A DNA stretch of 64,000 nucleotides, from the NCBI RefSeq assembly GCF_030816855.1, contig NZ_JAUSYK010000001.1, forward strand, positions 682,001-746,000, written 5' to 3'. The stretch is from Arthrobacter sp. B3I4 (GTDB lineage: Bacteria; Actinomycetota; Actinomycetes; Actinomycetales; Micrococcaceae). This document shows, one piece after another, positions 17,333-26,255 of the stretch. Each line of letters begins with the position of its first letter. Positions within the stretch are counted from its first letter, which is position 1. The translations under genes and the position numbers were made by a program. The notes below the pieces were generated by a model that was not told the origin of the DNA, ran no database searches, and worked only from the letters and a program-made list of their open reading frames with translations.

Positions 17333-18694
17333 TCAGGGTTGGGCGGTGTCCTGCTGGTAAACATCGGGGATCCCGTCCTGATCGGAGTCGCGCTTCTCCT
17401 CTTCCTCCGCGAGCCGGTACTGCCGGTTCCGGGTCTTGAGCACCGCCGTCGCCAGCAGTGCGGCGATGAACGAGGCGGCGAGGATGCCGACCTTGGCGTG
17501 GTCGTCATGGACGCTGCCTTGGCCGAAGCTGAGTTCGGCGACGAGCAGCGAAACCGTGAAACCGATGCCGGCCAGGACCGAGACGCCGAAGATATCGATC
17601 CACTTCAAGGAGCTGTCCAGCCGCGCCCTGGTCGCCTTCGTCAGCAGCCAGGTAGTGCCCAGGATGCCTGCTGGTTTGCCAAGCACCAGCGCGAAGATGA
17701 CGCCCAGGGCCACCGGGTCCGTCAGCGCCGAGCCCAGGCCATCCCAGCCGCCCACGGCAACGCCGGCGGAGAAGAAGGCGAAGACCGGCACGGCAATGCC
17801 TGCCGAAATGGGGCGGAACCGGTGCTCGAAGATTTCCGAGAGCCCCGGTCCGGCCTCCGGCCCGCCGCTGGCCTGCGAACGGATCACCGGGATGGCCAGA
17901 CCGAGCAGGACGCCGGCCACCGTCGCATGGATGCCGGAGGCGTGGACGAGTGCCCAGGTGGCAAGGCCGAGGGGCAGCAGGATCACCCAGGCGGCCGGTG
18001 CCTTGAGACCAAAGAACCGCCGGTAGCGGTGGGCCAGGTAGGTGTACAGGCCCAGGGGCAGCAGCGCCAGGATCAGGGGCAGGAACTGGATGTCGGCGGA
18101 GTAGAAGACGGCGATGATGGTGATGGCGATCAGGTCGTCCACCACGGCGAGCGTGAGTAGGAAGATCCGCAGCGCGCTGGGCAGGTGTGAGCCGATGATC
18201 GCGAGGACGGCGACGGCAAAGGCAATGTCCGTGGCCGTGGGGATTGCCCAGCCGCGCAGGGTCTCCGGGCTGCCGAAGTTGATCGCGGCGTAGATGACGG
18301 CCGGGACGATGACGCCGCCAACAGCGGCGGCGACCGGCACAATCGACTTGCTAAGCTCGCGCAGGTCCCCCGCGATGAACTCGCGTTTGAGTTCCAGGCC
18401 CACCAGGAAGAAGAAGATGGCGAGTAGCCCGTCGGCCGCCCAGGTGCCGAGGCTCAGGTTCAGGTGCCACGGCTCGTAGCCAACCTTGAAGTCGCGGAGC
18501 ATGAAGTAACTTTCCGATGCCGGGGAGTTGGCCCAGATCAAGGCGATCACGGCGGCCGCCACGAGCAGGGCGCCGCCGACTGTTTCCTTGCGGAGAATCT
18601 CGCCAATGCGCAGGGACTCGGCGTAACTTCCCCGGCTGAAGACCGTGGCGCCGGGCTTCCCGGGTCGGGGCGCGGGCGGAGGGGTGTGGCTCAT
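17333..18694 (-). CDS. nhaA: Na+/H+ antiporter NhaA with a calcium-loop-like C-terminal tail
   Basis: NhaA exchanges sodium for protons across the cytoplasmic membrane. The 453-residue protein has about 12 hydrophobic segments. It shows [12 protein letters not shown], the half-helix region [17 protein letters not shown], the ion-binding Asp pair in [10 protein letters not shown], and the second half-helix region [15 protein letters not shown]. The N-terminus is a Pro-rich cytoplasmic stretch. The tail contains DSDQDGIPD, which fits the DxDxDGxxD pattern of thrombospondin type 3/dockerin calcium loops and is not part of the usual NhaA fold. The gene is monocistronic; there is no obvious NhaR regulator nearby. 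Confidence 0.93.
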   Translation of the reverse strand: MSHTPPPAPRPGKPGATVFSRGSYAESLRIGEILRKETVGGALLVAAAVIALIWANSPASESYFMLRDFKVGYEPWHLNLSLGTWAADGLLAIFFFLVGLELKREFIAGDLRELSKSIVPVAAAVGGVIVPAVIYAAINFGSPETLRGWAIPTATDIAFAVAVLAIIGSHLPSALRIFLLTLAVVDDLIAITIIAVFYSADIQFLPLILALLPLGLYTYLAHRYRRFFGLKAPAAWVILLPLGLATWALVHASGIHATVAGVLLGLAIPVIRSQASGGPEAGPGLSEIFEHRFRPISAGIAVPVFAFFSAGVAVGGWDGLGSALTDPVALGVIFALVLGKPAGILGTTWLLTKATRARLDSSLKWIDIFGVSVLAGIGFTVSLLVAELSFGQGSVHDDHAKVGILAASFIAALLATAVLKTRNRQYRLAEEEEKRDSDQDGIPDVYQQDTAQP

Positions 18695-18771
18695 GCGGAA
18701 GTCCTAAGTTTTTGGGTCGACTGAACTATGCCGACCAGACTTCCCGGCGCACCTGTACCCAGTCTACTTGG

Positions 18772-19467
18772 CTACGGCAGCGTGCTGAATCGTTCGGCCC
18801 TCGATTTGGCGCCCTGGACGATGATTTGGTCATCCTCGTAGAGGACCGTCTGCGCGGTAGTGTGCCCCCAGGTGCCGCCCGGGCGTTTGACGGCGACGAT
18901 GGTTACCCCGTATTTGTCGCGGATTCCGACGACGCCGAGTGGTCGGTCGCGGACAATTCCAGGCGGGCCGGTACGGATCATCACAAAATCATCTTCGAAC
19001 TCCACGTAATCAAGAATGGCGCCAAGGACGAGGTGGGCAACGCGCTTGCCCATGTCGTGCTCGGGCCGGATCACATGTTCGACGCCGAGTTGCGCGAGGA
19101 TTTCGGCGTGGGGCTCGCTGATCGCCTTCGCCCAGATCTGTGGACGCTGGAATTTGAGCAGCCGGGAAGTAGTCAGGATGCTGGCCTCAATGTCCGAGCC
19201 GATGCCCACCACTGCGCGGTCGAATTCGTGCACGGAAAGCTGGCGGAGCACTTCTTCCTTGGTTGAATCCGCCCGGACCACGTGGGTAAGGCGACCGTTG
19301 AAGGACTGGACGATGTCTTCACTGGCGTCCACCCCCAGTACCTCGGTCCCTTGGGCTTCAAGCTCGAGTGCGAGCGAACCACCGAAGCGTCCCAGGCCGA
19401 TGACCACTACCGAGGACGCTTTGTCACTTGGGGTGGCCGAGCGGGTGGAGAAAATGTTCCTAGCCAA
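18772..19467 (-). CDS. TrkA/KtrA-type potassium channel regulatory protein (RCK domains)
   Basis: This cytoplasmic gating subunit binds nucleotides and controls the TrkH pore encoded just upstream. It has the RCK_N Rossmann motif VVVIGLGRFGGSLALELEAQGTEVLGVD, then a TrkA_C domain (FVMIRTGPPGIV...LYEDDQIIVQGAKS). TTG 19467 is chosen as the start because AGAAAGG lies seven bases upstream and it overlaps the trkH stop by 8 bases. In-frame ATGs at 19494 and 19512 have no ribosome site. It is a two-gene operon with trkH. Confidence 0.88.
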   Translation of the reverse strand: MARNIFSTRSATPSDKASSVVVIGLGRFGGSLALELEAQGTEVLGVDASEDIVQSFNGRLTHVVRADSTKEEVLRQLSVHEFDRAVVGIGSDIEASILTTSRLLKFQRPQIWAKAISEPHAEILAQLGVEHVIRPEHDMGKRVAHLVLGAILDYVEFEDDFVMIRTGPPGIVRDRPLGVVGIRDKYGVTIVAVKRPGGTWGHTTAQTVLYEDDQIIVQGAKSRAERFSTLP

Positions 19468-20851
19468 TGAGCGGCCTTTCTTTCGGGAATTCATAAAGCA
19501 AAGGCCGTTCACGCAGGGCCAGCGCGGCCCCGAGGGTCACCGGTCCCAGCCTGCCGATGAACATCAGCAGGATCAGGACGAGTTGCCCGGCCGGCGGCAT
19601 GGCAGCCGTGATGCCGGTGGACAGACCCACCGTTGCGAAGGCCGAAATGACCTCGAAGAGGATGCGCTCCTGGCCGAAGTCGGTGATGAGCATGAGGAAC
19701 ATGGATGACCCCACCACGAGGGCAATGGCGAGGAGCACCACGGTGATGGCCTGACGGTGAACGGCGCGGGAGAGCCGTTTGCCGAAGATGTTGACAGCCG
19801 TACCGCCCTGGAGTTCCGTGCTGAGGATAAAGAAAAGCACTGCGAACGTGGTGATCTTCAAACCCCCGGCAGTTCCGGCCGGGCCGCCGCCGATGAACAT
19901 CAGAATGTCCATGCCGAGCCAGGACACCGGGTGCATCTGGGAGATGTCGACGCTGTTGAAGCCGGCAGTGCGGGTGATAGCAGACTGAAAGAGGCCGGCG
20001 AGGACCCGGTCGGCGGGCGGCAGCGCCCCGAGGGTGGCCGGGTTGGTCCACTCCACAGCAGTCAGGAAGACGGTTCCGCCGATGAGCAGGACCGCCGATC
20101 CGGCCAGGACCAGTTTGGTGTTCATGCTCCAAAGGACGGGTCGCCGATACTGCCGTCCCAGTTCGAAGAGCACCGGGAACCCGAGACCGCCGATGATGAC
20201 CGCTGCCGCTATCGGCAGGCACACCCAGGGATCACCTACGAAGCCCATGAGATTGTCCGAATGGAGGGCGAAGCCGGCGTTGTTGAACGCTGAGACCGCG
20301 TGAAAGACGCCGTGCCAGACGGCTTCCCCGGGCGGATAGCTGTAGCGGACCATGAACCGCGCCGCCAGTGTCAGAGCCAGGACTGATTCGACCACGACGC
20401 TGATACCCAGGACCCCCAGGAGCAACCGCCGTACGTCACCGAAGCCGGTGCTCTTAGTTTCCGCGGCGGCGGACAACCGGGACTTGAGACCCAGCCGCCG
20501 CGCCGTCAGGACCCCCAGCAGGGTGCCAAACGACATTACGCCGAAACCGCCGATCTGGATCAGCACCAGGATGACTACTTGACCGAAGCCGCTCCAGAAG
20601 ACCGGCGTATCCACGGTGCTCAGGCCCGTAACGCAGACGGCCGACGTCGCCGTGAACAGCGCCTCCAGGAAGGCGGCGCCACCTACGCCTGCTTTGGCCA
20701 ACGGCAGGGAGAGCAGGCCGGTACCTGCAGCAACGGCTCCGACAAACCCGAGAACGATCACTTGGGCGGGATGGCGCGGCGCGAAAGCGCGGACGAACTT
20801 CATGAAGCCCGCGATGAAGGCGCGCAGCACCGCGGGAACTTCCACATGCAT
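19460..20851 (-). CDS. TrkH/KtrB-family potassium uptake pore protein
   Basis: The 463-residue membrane protein belongs to the Trk/Ktr/HKT superfamily. It shows FTATSAVCVTGLSTVDT (first pore loop with selectivity Gly), HAVSAFNNAGFAL (second), SAITRTAGFNSVDI (third) and EVISAFATVGLSTGIT (fourth). Hydrophobic segments flank each loop. With the RCK protein encoded downstream it would form a gated potassium importer, probably Ktr-like since the regulator has a single RCK_N/RCK_C pair. GTG/ATG choice: ATG 20851 begins the conserved region well. Confidence 0.92.
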   Translation of the reverse strand: MHVEVPAVLRAFIAGFMKFVRAFAPRHPAQVIVLGFVGAVAAGTGLLSLPLAKAGVGGAAFLEALFTATSAVCVTGLSTVDTPVFWSGFGQVVILVLIQIGGFGVMSFGTLLGVLTARRLGLKSRLSAAAETKSTGFGDVRRLLLGVLGISVVVESVLALTLAARFMVRYSYPPGEAVWHGVFHAVSAFNNAGFALHSDNLMGFVGDPWVCLPIAAAVIIGGLGFPVLFELGRQYRRPVLWSMNTKLVLAGSAVLLIGGTVFLTAVEWTNPATLGALPPADRVLAGLFQSAITRTAGFNSVDISQMHPVSWLGMDILMFIGGGPAGTAGGLKITTFAVLFFILSTELQGGTAVNIFGKRLSRAVHRQAITVVLLAIALVVGSSMFLMLITDFGQERILFEVISAFATVGLSTGITAAMPPAGQLVLILLMFIGRLGPVTLGAALALRERPLLYEFPKERPLIG

Positions 20852-20894
20852 GGGGCCACGCTATCACCGGGACCGAGCGGGCGTTCCCGCCCGC

Positions 20895-21689
20895 TCAGCC
20901 CAGCAGCTGCTGGACCAGTTCCCTGCACTTCCGGTAGGCGGCCGCTTTCGGGTCGATGAGGGAGAAGTGGTCACCGGGGACCCTGAGGAACTGGACCGGG
21001 GCGCCACCCGTTCTTGCAGCGGCCGAATAGGCCTCGGATTGACTCATCGGCACGGTGTCGTCCTCCGTGCTGTGCACGGCATAGACCGGGGTGCGCAGCG
21101 GCACCGCGGTCATCGGATCCGCGTATTTATGCCGTTTGGGGTATCTTTCGGACGATCCACCGAGGAAGTTGCTGACGGCGCCGTTGCTGAGGTTAAGTTT
21201 CTCAGCTTCGGCCAGGTTCAGCAGCCCGGACTGACTGACAACACCGGCAAGGTGCACCGCGCCGCCGTCGTTCTTGCACTGCAGCTGGCGGTCTGCGTCC
21301 GGAATCCGCAGCTGGCCCAGACGGCTCCTGCCGGCCGCCCAAACGGCGAGGTGGCCGCCGGCGGAGTGGCCGAGGGCCACGACACGGTCCAGATCGAGGC
21401 CGTGCTCGGTGGCTGCGTCCCGGAGTTTGTCGATCCCGGCCAGCACGTCGTCGAACGTATGCGGCCAGCCGCCACCGTTGCCTGCCCGGCGGTATTCGAG
21501 GTTCCACGCGGCCATGCCATGCGCTGCGAGGTCCTTGGCCAGGGGTTCGCCCAGCTCGGCGCCGTACTGCGAGCGCCAGTAGCCGCCGTGGATGACCACC
21601 ACCACGCCCTTGGGCGCAGCCCCGTCCGGCAGGAAAAGTTCCGCCCACTGGCTGGGGTCGTTTCCGTAGTGATACTTCTGCCGCTTCAC
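20895..21689 (-). CDS. Alpha/beta hydrolase, kynurenine-formamidase-like
   Basis: The product (264 residues) has an oxyanion motif VVIHGGYWRSQYGAEL, the nucleophile elbow GHSAGGHLAVWAA, an acid near VHSTEDDTVPMSQSE, and the catalytic His in VPGDHFSLID. HGGYW plus GHSAGG is the combination found in bacterial arylformamidase/kynurenine formamidase-like enzymes, although other carboxylesterases share it. GTG 21689 is preceded by AGGAGG with 5-base spacing, better than the upstream in-frame GTG/ATG codons. No other tryptophan catabolism genes are adjacent. Confidence 0.8.
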   Translation of the reverse strand: MKRQKYHYGNDPSQWAELFLPDGAAPKGVVVVIHGGYWRSQYGAELGEPLAKDLAAHGMAAWNLEYRRAGNGGGWPHTFDDVLAGIDKLRDAATEHGLDLDRVVALGHSAGGHLAVWAAGRSRLGQLRIPDADRQLQCKNDGGAVHLAGVVSQSGLLNLAEAEKLNLSNGAVSNFLGGSSERYPKRHKYADPMTAVPLRTPVYAVHSTEDDTVPMSQSEAYSAAARTGGAPVQFLRVPGDHFSLIDPKAAAYRKCRELVQQLLG

Positions 21690-21895
21690 TGTGTCCTCCT
21701 GGGGGCCAGGTGAACCAGCGGTGACTGCCCCCATGTCACTGCCGCTGCGTACCCGGGCCAAGCCCGACGCCGCAAATCCGCCATGAGCAGAGCCTACCTT
21801 GGGCCCGTGCCGGGTGGCGGAAGGTGCACAGTCTTCGGCGCCCCGGTGCCGACGGGCTGAGGTCCGCTGTCTGTGCTGCGCCGTAAGCTGGGCGT

Positions 21896-23002
21896 ATGGC
21901 TAGCAACTGGGAGCGCCTGGACCCCGCGCTGCGCGAATCGGTGCAGGACAACGTGGAACTCTACGAACGCGTCCGCCCTGCCTTGAAATTGGTCACCCGT
22001 GAGGTGCTGCTGACTCTGCGGGCCATGCTCAAGGGCACAGAGGTGACGCCGCTTTTTGTTACCGGCCGGACCAAGACCGTCGAGTCTTTCCGGGAGAAGA
22101 TCTCCCGGATTGAGGAACCGCTCGAACCAGGCGGGCCGCCGGTGCTGAAATTCCCGGACCCGTTCCGCACCCTCAATGACATGGTCGGGATCCGCGTCAT
22201 CACCAAACTTCCGGCCGAGAACGCCGTCGTGGCCAACCTGATCAAGCGCCAGCGCCAGCTCTTCGACTGCCGCGGCGACCGTGAAAAGGACATCGGGTCC
22301 ATCGAGTCCGGCACCTACGGGTACTCGAGCCGGCACCTGATCCTCCGGACCATCCAGAACGAGGCCGTCAAGGACTACCAGCAGGTCTTCAACCCGGAGG
22401 CGCAGGCGAACGGCAGCTACTTCTTTGAGTGCCAGATCCGGACCGTCTTTGCGCACGCCTGGAGCGAGATCGAGCACGACATCCGCTTCAAGGCCGAGGA
22501 TCCCCGCGCCTGGACCCCGCAGTTCGACCGCCAGTTCACTGCCACGGCGGCCATGCTGGAAACCGTCGAAAGCGCGTTCGCCGACCTGCACGAACGCTAT
22601 GAGGAGGTCCGCGGCTACTGGGACATGGACGGGGAGGGCGCCGCGCAGCTCACGCCGAATCGGATCCGCGACGTCTGGCGCACGCTGCTGCCGCACGTGG
22701 ATCGGAAGGTCGACGACGACTGGGGCTGGGCCGCCGAACTCATGGCAGCGCACGGCCTGAACCAGACGGTGCAGCTCGCCGGCCTGCTCAGCGCCAACCG
22801 GATCACTGAGGTCCGTAAGGCCCTGGACCACCGCTACTCCCCCGGACCGGACCGGCTGTTGGATGACCTGTTGCTGTGGCAGTACGGCACCGCCCATATC
22901 GAGCTGACGGCCGAACCGGCCGACGCGGTCCCGCACCCCCGGCGGGACAGCCTGCTGCGCCGGCTCAAGCAGATCGAGCGCTACCGGCTGACCCAGCTGT
23001 AG
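21896..23002 (+). CDS. Stand-alone RelA/SpoT-domain (p)ppGpp synthetase
   Basis: The protein carries only the alarmone synthetase domain: TGRTKTVESFREKISR (ATP site), LNDMVGIRVIT with the catalytic acidic region, GTYGYSSRHLIL and FFECQIRTVFAHAWSEIEHDI (GTP/GDP site). It lacks the HD hydrolase domain and TGS/ACT regulatory domains of full-length Rel. A C-terminal helical region (residues about 230-368) with a conserved WD-rich segment is longer than in small alarmone synthetases such as RelQ. It would make (p)ppGpp or pGpp under stress; regulation is not visible. It is transcribed away from the hydrolase gene. Confidence 0.85.
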   Translation: MASNWERLDPALRESVQDNVELYERVRPALKLVTREVLLTLRAMLKGTEVTPLFVTGRTKTVESFREKISRIEEPLEPGGPPVLKFPDPFRTLNDMVGIRVITKLPAENAVVANLIKRQRQLFDCRGDREKDIGSIESGTYGYSSRHLILRTIQNEAVKDYQQVFNPEAQANGSYFFECQIRTVFAHAWSEIEHDIRFKAEDPRAWTPQFDRQFTATAAMLETVESAFADLHERYEEVRGYWDMDGEGAAQLTPNRIRDVWRTLLPHVDRKVDDDWGWAAELMAAHGLNQTVQLAGLLSANRITEVRKALDHRYSPGPDRLLDDLLLWQYGTAHIELTAEPADAVPHPRRDSLLRRLKQIERYRLTQL

Positions 23003-23030
23003 GCTTTCGGGCTCCTACAGGCGCGTCGGG

Positions 23031-23561
23031 TCACTGCGCTGCGCCGAGGAACTTCGCCACGTAACTCCGCTGTCCGGGAGTTTCCACCGCACCGCGCCGG
23101 TAATTCTGCCGCACAAAAGCGACTGCGTCGCCGGGCGGAACGCCGTCCAGAACTGCGATGCAGGCCAGGGCGGTACCGGTCCGGCCCCGTCCGCCCCAGC
23201 AGGCAACCTCCACCCGCTCTGTTGCGGAGCGCCGCCACGCCTCTTCGAAGGCGTCCAGCGCATCGTGGTCGTCAGCGGGTAGGTGCAGGTCGCGCCAACG
23301 GACCCAGCGCGACTCCCATCTTGTCGGCTTCGGCTGCCTGCCCAGCAGATACAGCGCGAACTCCGGCTCGGGGCCGGACGGGAACGGCGCCAGGAGTCCC
23401 CGGCCGCGGATAAGCCGGCCGGAAGGAAGACTGAGCACGCCCGGCCGGCCCGGCTGCCACGTCTGCGCCACAGTCTTGAGCGTAGCCCCCGCGCCCGGAT
23501 CACGCACCGGCTGCGTTCCCGCCCGGTTACGCCCCCGGGGCCCGGGCAGGACACAAGCCAA
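23031..23561 (-). CDS. Protein-tyrosine phosphatase family protein
   Basis: The P-loop CWGGRGRTGTALACIAVL (CX5R with Thr/Ser after Arg) marks a cysteine phosphatase of the dual-specificity/tyrosine type. Upstream WRDLHLPADDHDALDAFEEAWRR corresponds to the general-acid loop region, and FVRQNYRRGAVETPGQRSYV is the typical downstream segment. The family core begins near TWQPGRPGVLSLPSGRLIRGRG, so the true start could be 20-30 residues inside the ATG at 23561. The 3' end is 28 bases from the convergent synthetase gene. The substrate is unknown. Confidence 0.75.
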   Translation of the reverse strand: MACVLPGPRGRNRAGTQPVRDPGAGATLKTVAQTWQPGRPGVLSLPSGRLIRGRGLLAPFPSGPEPEFALYLLGRQPKPTRWESRWVRWRDLHLPADDHDALDAFEEAWRRSATERVEVACWGGRGRTGTALACIAVLDGVPPGDAVAFVRQNYRRGAVETPGQRSYVAKFLGAAQ

Positions 23562-23707
23562 AACCGGCCCAAACAGCGGATAATTTCGTGTCCGGGCACG
23601 AGTAACTGGGCAGGAACGCGCCGTCGGGGGCTGTATGGCTCTGGTGGCAAACGAACCGGGTCTCTAGAGTGGCCCGGAAACCCGAACTGTTCTGAAAGGA
23701 GCCACCG

Positions 23708-24001
23708 ATGTCATTTCAGGCATACCTCGACACCATCGAGGACAAGACCGGGCTCACTCCCCGTCAGCTCTTCGAACTCGCGCGGCAGAAAGGCTTCGTG
23801 GACGCGTCCGTGCAGGCCGGCGAGATCCTCGAGTGGCTGAAAGCCGATTACGGGCTGGGACGCGGCCACGGCATGGCACTGGTTCACGTCATCAAGCAAG
23901 GGCCGGGGATCAGCAGCAAGCATGTCGGGACTACCGGGGCCCACAGCGATGAGTCCAAAACCCTCTGGCTGGACGGCAAGGCCTCCAAGCCCGGCCCCTA
24001 G
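23708..24001 (+). CDS. DUF4287 domain protein
   Basis: The 97-residue protein starts SFQAYLDTIEDKTGLTPRQLFELARQKGF and continues KAGEILEWLKADYGLGRGHGMALVHVIKQG (here QAGEIL), the DUF4287 signature found in bacteria and archaea. Its function is unknown. GAAAGGAG precedes the ATG. It converges on the SulP gene 46 bases downstream. Confidence 0.88.
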   Translation: MSFQAYLDTIEDKTGLTPRQLFELARQKGFVDASVQAGEILEWLKADYGLGRGHGMALVHVIKQGPGISSKHVGTTGAHSDESKTLWLDGKASKPGP

Positions 24002-24047
24002 TGGCGGCGCCCACGGTGTCCCACCAGTGGCGACCGCGGGTGTCCTC

Positions 24048-25571
24048 CTAGTGGCCGGCGCCGAGCTTTCCGCCGAGCCGTTCCCGCATCAGGACGCTGG
24101 CATCGTTGAGGCCGACCACCAACACGTCCTTCCCGTGGTTGCGGTACTTCTCGGTAATCGCGTCCAGTGCGGCAATCGTGGATGCGTCCCAGAGGTGGCT
24201 GGCGTGCAGATCGATGACGACATGCTCCGGGTCCAAGGCGTATTCGAACTGGGTGTAAAGGTCGTTGGAGGAAGCGAAAAACAGCTCCCCGTTCACGACG
24301 TAAGTGGCCGTTTCATGGCCGCCTGTTGTTGTGACGGAGCGTTCGACACTCACGAAGTGGGCGACGCGGCGGGCGAACATCACCATCGCGACGAGAACGC
24401 CGACACCGACGCCGATGGCCAGGTTGTGCGTTGCGACGGTGACAACCACGGTGGCCACCATGACGCCGGTTTCGCTCTTGGGCATCAGTTTCAGGGTGCG
24501 CGGGTGGATGCTGTGCCAGTCGAAGGTGGCCACCGAAACGAAGATCATCACCGAGACCAGAGCGGCCATCGGAATCAGCGAGACGATACCGCCCAGGGCC
24601 ACGACCAGGATCAGCAGGAAGACGCCGGCGAGGAAGGTGGAGATGCGGGTGCGGGCCCCGGAAGCCTTCACGTTGATCATGGTCTGGCCGATCATCGCGC
24701 AGCCGCCCATGCCGCCGAAGAATCCGGTGACCACGTTCGCAACCCCCTGGCCCCAGGCCTCGCGGCTCTTGTGCGAGCGCGTGTCGGTAATGTCATCGAC
24801 GAGTTTGGCCGTCATGAGCGACTCCAGCAGCCCCACGAAGGCCATGGCGAGAGCGAACGGGAAGATCACCTGCAGCGTCTCCAGGTTCAACGGAACATTC
24901 GGGAAGAACAGCACCGGCAGGGAATCGGGCAGTTCGCCCTTGTCACCGACGGTAGGGACAGCGACGGCGGCAAGCACGGTAATCAGCGTCAGGACCACGA
25001 TCGCCACCAGCGGGGCGGGGACGGCCTTCGTCAGTTTCGGCAGTCCGAAGACGATGACCAGGCCCAGCGCGGTGAGCGGATAAACCAGCCACGGGACACC
25101 GATCAGCTCGGGGACCTGGGACAGAAAGATCAGGATGGCCAGGGCGTTCACGAAGCCCACCATCACTGAGCGCGGGATGAAGCGCATCAGCTTGGCTACC
25201 CCGGAGAGCCCCAGGATGACCTGGAAGATACCGGCAAGGATCACGGCGGCGACAAGGTAGTCGAGCCCGTGGGACTTCACCAGCGGGGCGATGACCAGGG
25301 CGACGGCCCCGGTGGCGGCGGAGATCATCGCGGGCCGGCCGCCGACGATGGAGATGGTGACGGCCATGGTGAAGGAGGCGAAGAGGCCGATCCGGGGATC
25401 GACGCCGGCGATGATGGAGAACGCGATCGCTTCCGGAATCAGCGCCAGGGCGACGACGAGCCCGCCGAGGATCTCGGTCTTCAGCCGCCGCGGCGACTTC
25501 AAGGTCCCGCGCACAGACTGCAGTTGTTCAGGCGTGAACGCGGGGGCGCCCACGGCAGCTTTGACGGCCAA
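24048..25571 (-). CDS. SulP-family inorganic anion transporter with STAS domain
   Basis: SulP carriers move sulfate, bicarbonate or other anions into the cell. The N-terminal transmembrane part begins ILGGLVVALALIPEAIAFSIIAGVDPRIGLFAS and includes GRPAMISAATGAVALVIAPL and GFFGGMGGCAMIGQTMINVKASGARTR. Ten or more hydrophobic segments run to about residue 395. A cytoplasmic STAS domain follows (HVVIDLHASHLWDASTIAALD). The gene is divergent from a MerR regulator and the shared spacer holds an inverted repeat, so expression is likely under that regulator. The substrate cannot be fixed from sequence. Confidence 0.9.
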   Translation of the reverse strand: MAVKAAVGAPAFTPEQLQSVRGTLKSPRRLKTEILGGLVVALALIPEAIAFSIIAGVDPRIGLFASFTMAVTISIVGGRPAMISAATGAVALVIAPLVKSHGLDYLVAAVILAGIFQVILGLSGVAKLMRFIPRSVMVGFVNALAILIFLSQVPELIGVPWLVYPLTALGLVIVFGLPKLTKAVPAPLVAIVVLTLITVLAAVAVPTVGDKGELPDSLPVLFFPNVPLNLETLQVIFPFALAMAFVGLLESLMTAKLVDDITDTRSHKSREAWGQGVANVVTGFFGGMGGCAMIGQTMINVKASGARTRISTFLAGVFLLILVVALGGIVSLIPMAALVSVMIFVSVATFDWHSIHPRTLKLMPKSETGVMVATVVVTVATHNLAIGVGVGVLVAMVMFARRVAHFVSVERSVTTTGGHETATYVVNGELFFASSNDLYTQFEYALDPEHVVIDLHASHLWDASTIAALDAITEKYRNHGKDVLVVGLNDASVLMRERLGGKLGAGH

Positions 25572-25691
25572 TTCTGGCTCCGTTCAAGGTCAAGAAGACG
25601 CAGTAAGGCGCTCTCGTCTTCAAAGAATGGGGGCGCAGCTTCGCGCCGGAAGGTAGCGGGACTGCCCTTGGCTGTCTCACCGCTCACGGCC

Positions 25692-25717
25692 ACTCTACCC
25701 TAACGTGATGGTAGAGT
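25692..25717. promoter_or_regulatory. Candidate MerR operator between sulP and merR-type genes
   Basis: ACTCTACC at 25692-25699 and GGTAGAGT at 25710-25717 form a perfect 8-bp inverted repeat around a 10-base spacer. MerR proteins bind such repeats inside stretched promoters. It lies 26 bases before the TTG start of the regulator and 121 bases from the SulP start. Confidence 0.6.
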
Positions 25718-25742
25718 TTCAACCGACGACGGAAGGGGCCGC

Positions 25743-26153
25743 TTGAACTCGACGGGCCGCAGCTCCATGCACATTGGCGAACTGGCAGAACGCACCGGAC
25801 TTTCCCTGCGCACCATTCGGCACTATGACGACGTCGGGCTGCTGCCAGCCACTGCCCGGACTGACGGAGGCTTCCGGGTCTACTCCGAGGCCGACGCCGC
25901 GCGCCTGATGCTGATCAAACAAATGAAACCGCTTGGTTTTTCCCTTGAGGAGATGGCGGAAATCCTGAGTCTGCTCAACGCAGGCGGAGTCGCGGAACGG
26001 GCTGGCGCCGTTGCCGGAGCCTCCGCCGCCGGGCCAGCCGCGGCCCGACTGGTGGAGTTCCTTGAGCGGGCTGAGCACCAGCGCACAAAGATGGCACGCA
26101 ACCTCGAGCAAGCGGACGAATTCATCGCCATGCTGGGCCGGCAGACTTCCTGA
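25743..26153 (+). CDS. MerR-family transcriptional regulator
   Basis: The protein has the MerR winged helix-turn-helix (HIGELAERTGLSLRTIRHYDDVGLLPATARTDGGFRVYSEADAARL) followed by LIKQMKPLGFSLEEMAEIL and a helical dimerisation segment. The Ala-rich C-terminal part has no cysteine cluster, so it is not a classical metal sensor; the ligand is unknown. TTG 25743 follows GGAAGGGG; ATG 25767 is an alternative start immediately before the domain. It is divergent from the SulP transporter, which is its likely target along with itself. Confidence 0.9.
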   Translation: MNSTGRSSMHIGELAERTGLSLRTIRHYDDVGLLPATARTDGGFRVYSEADAARLMLIKQMKPLGFSLEEMAEILSLLNAGGVAERAGAVAGASAAGPAAARLVEFLERAEHQRTKMARNLEQADEFIAMLGRQTS

Positions 26154-26255
26154 CACCTACAGGGCAGAGGGGCTGACGGGCATAAATCTGACATACTCGC
26201 CCGTCCGTTGGTCACAAAGTGGCCGGGGTGCGCGCGCCAGTGGCACCATGCTTGG

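Noticed and set aside
23922..25169. 415-residue open frame antisense to the SulP gene
   Set aside because: It is Asp/His/Gln-rich shadow sequence opposite a clear transporter gene.
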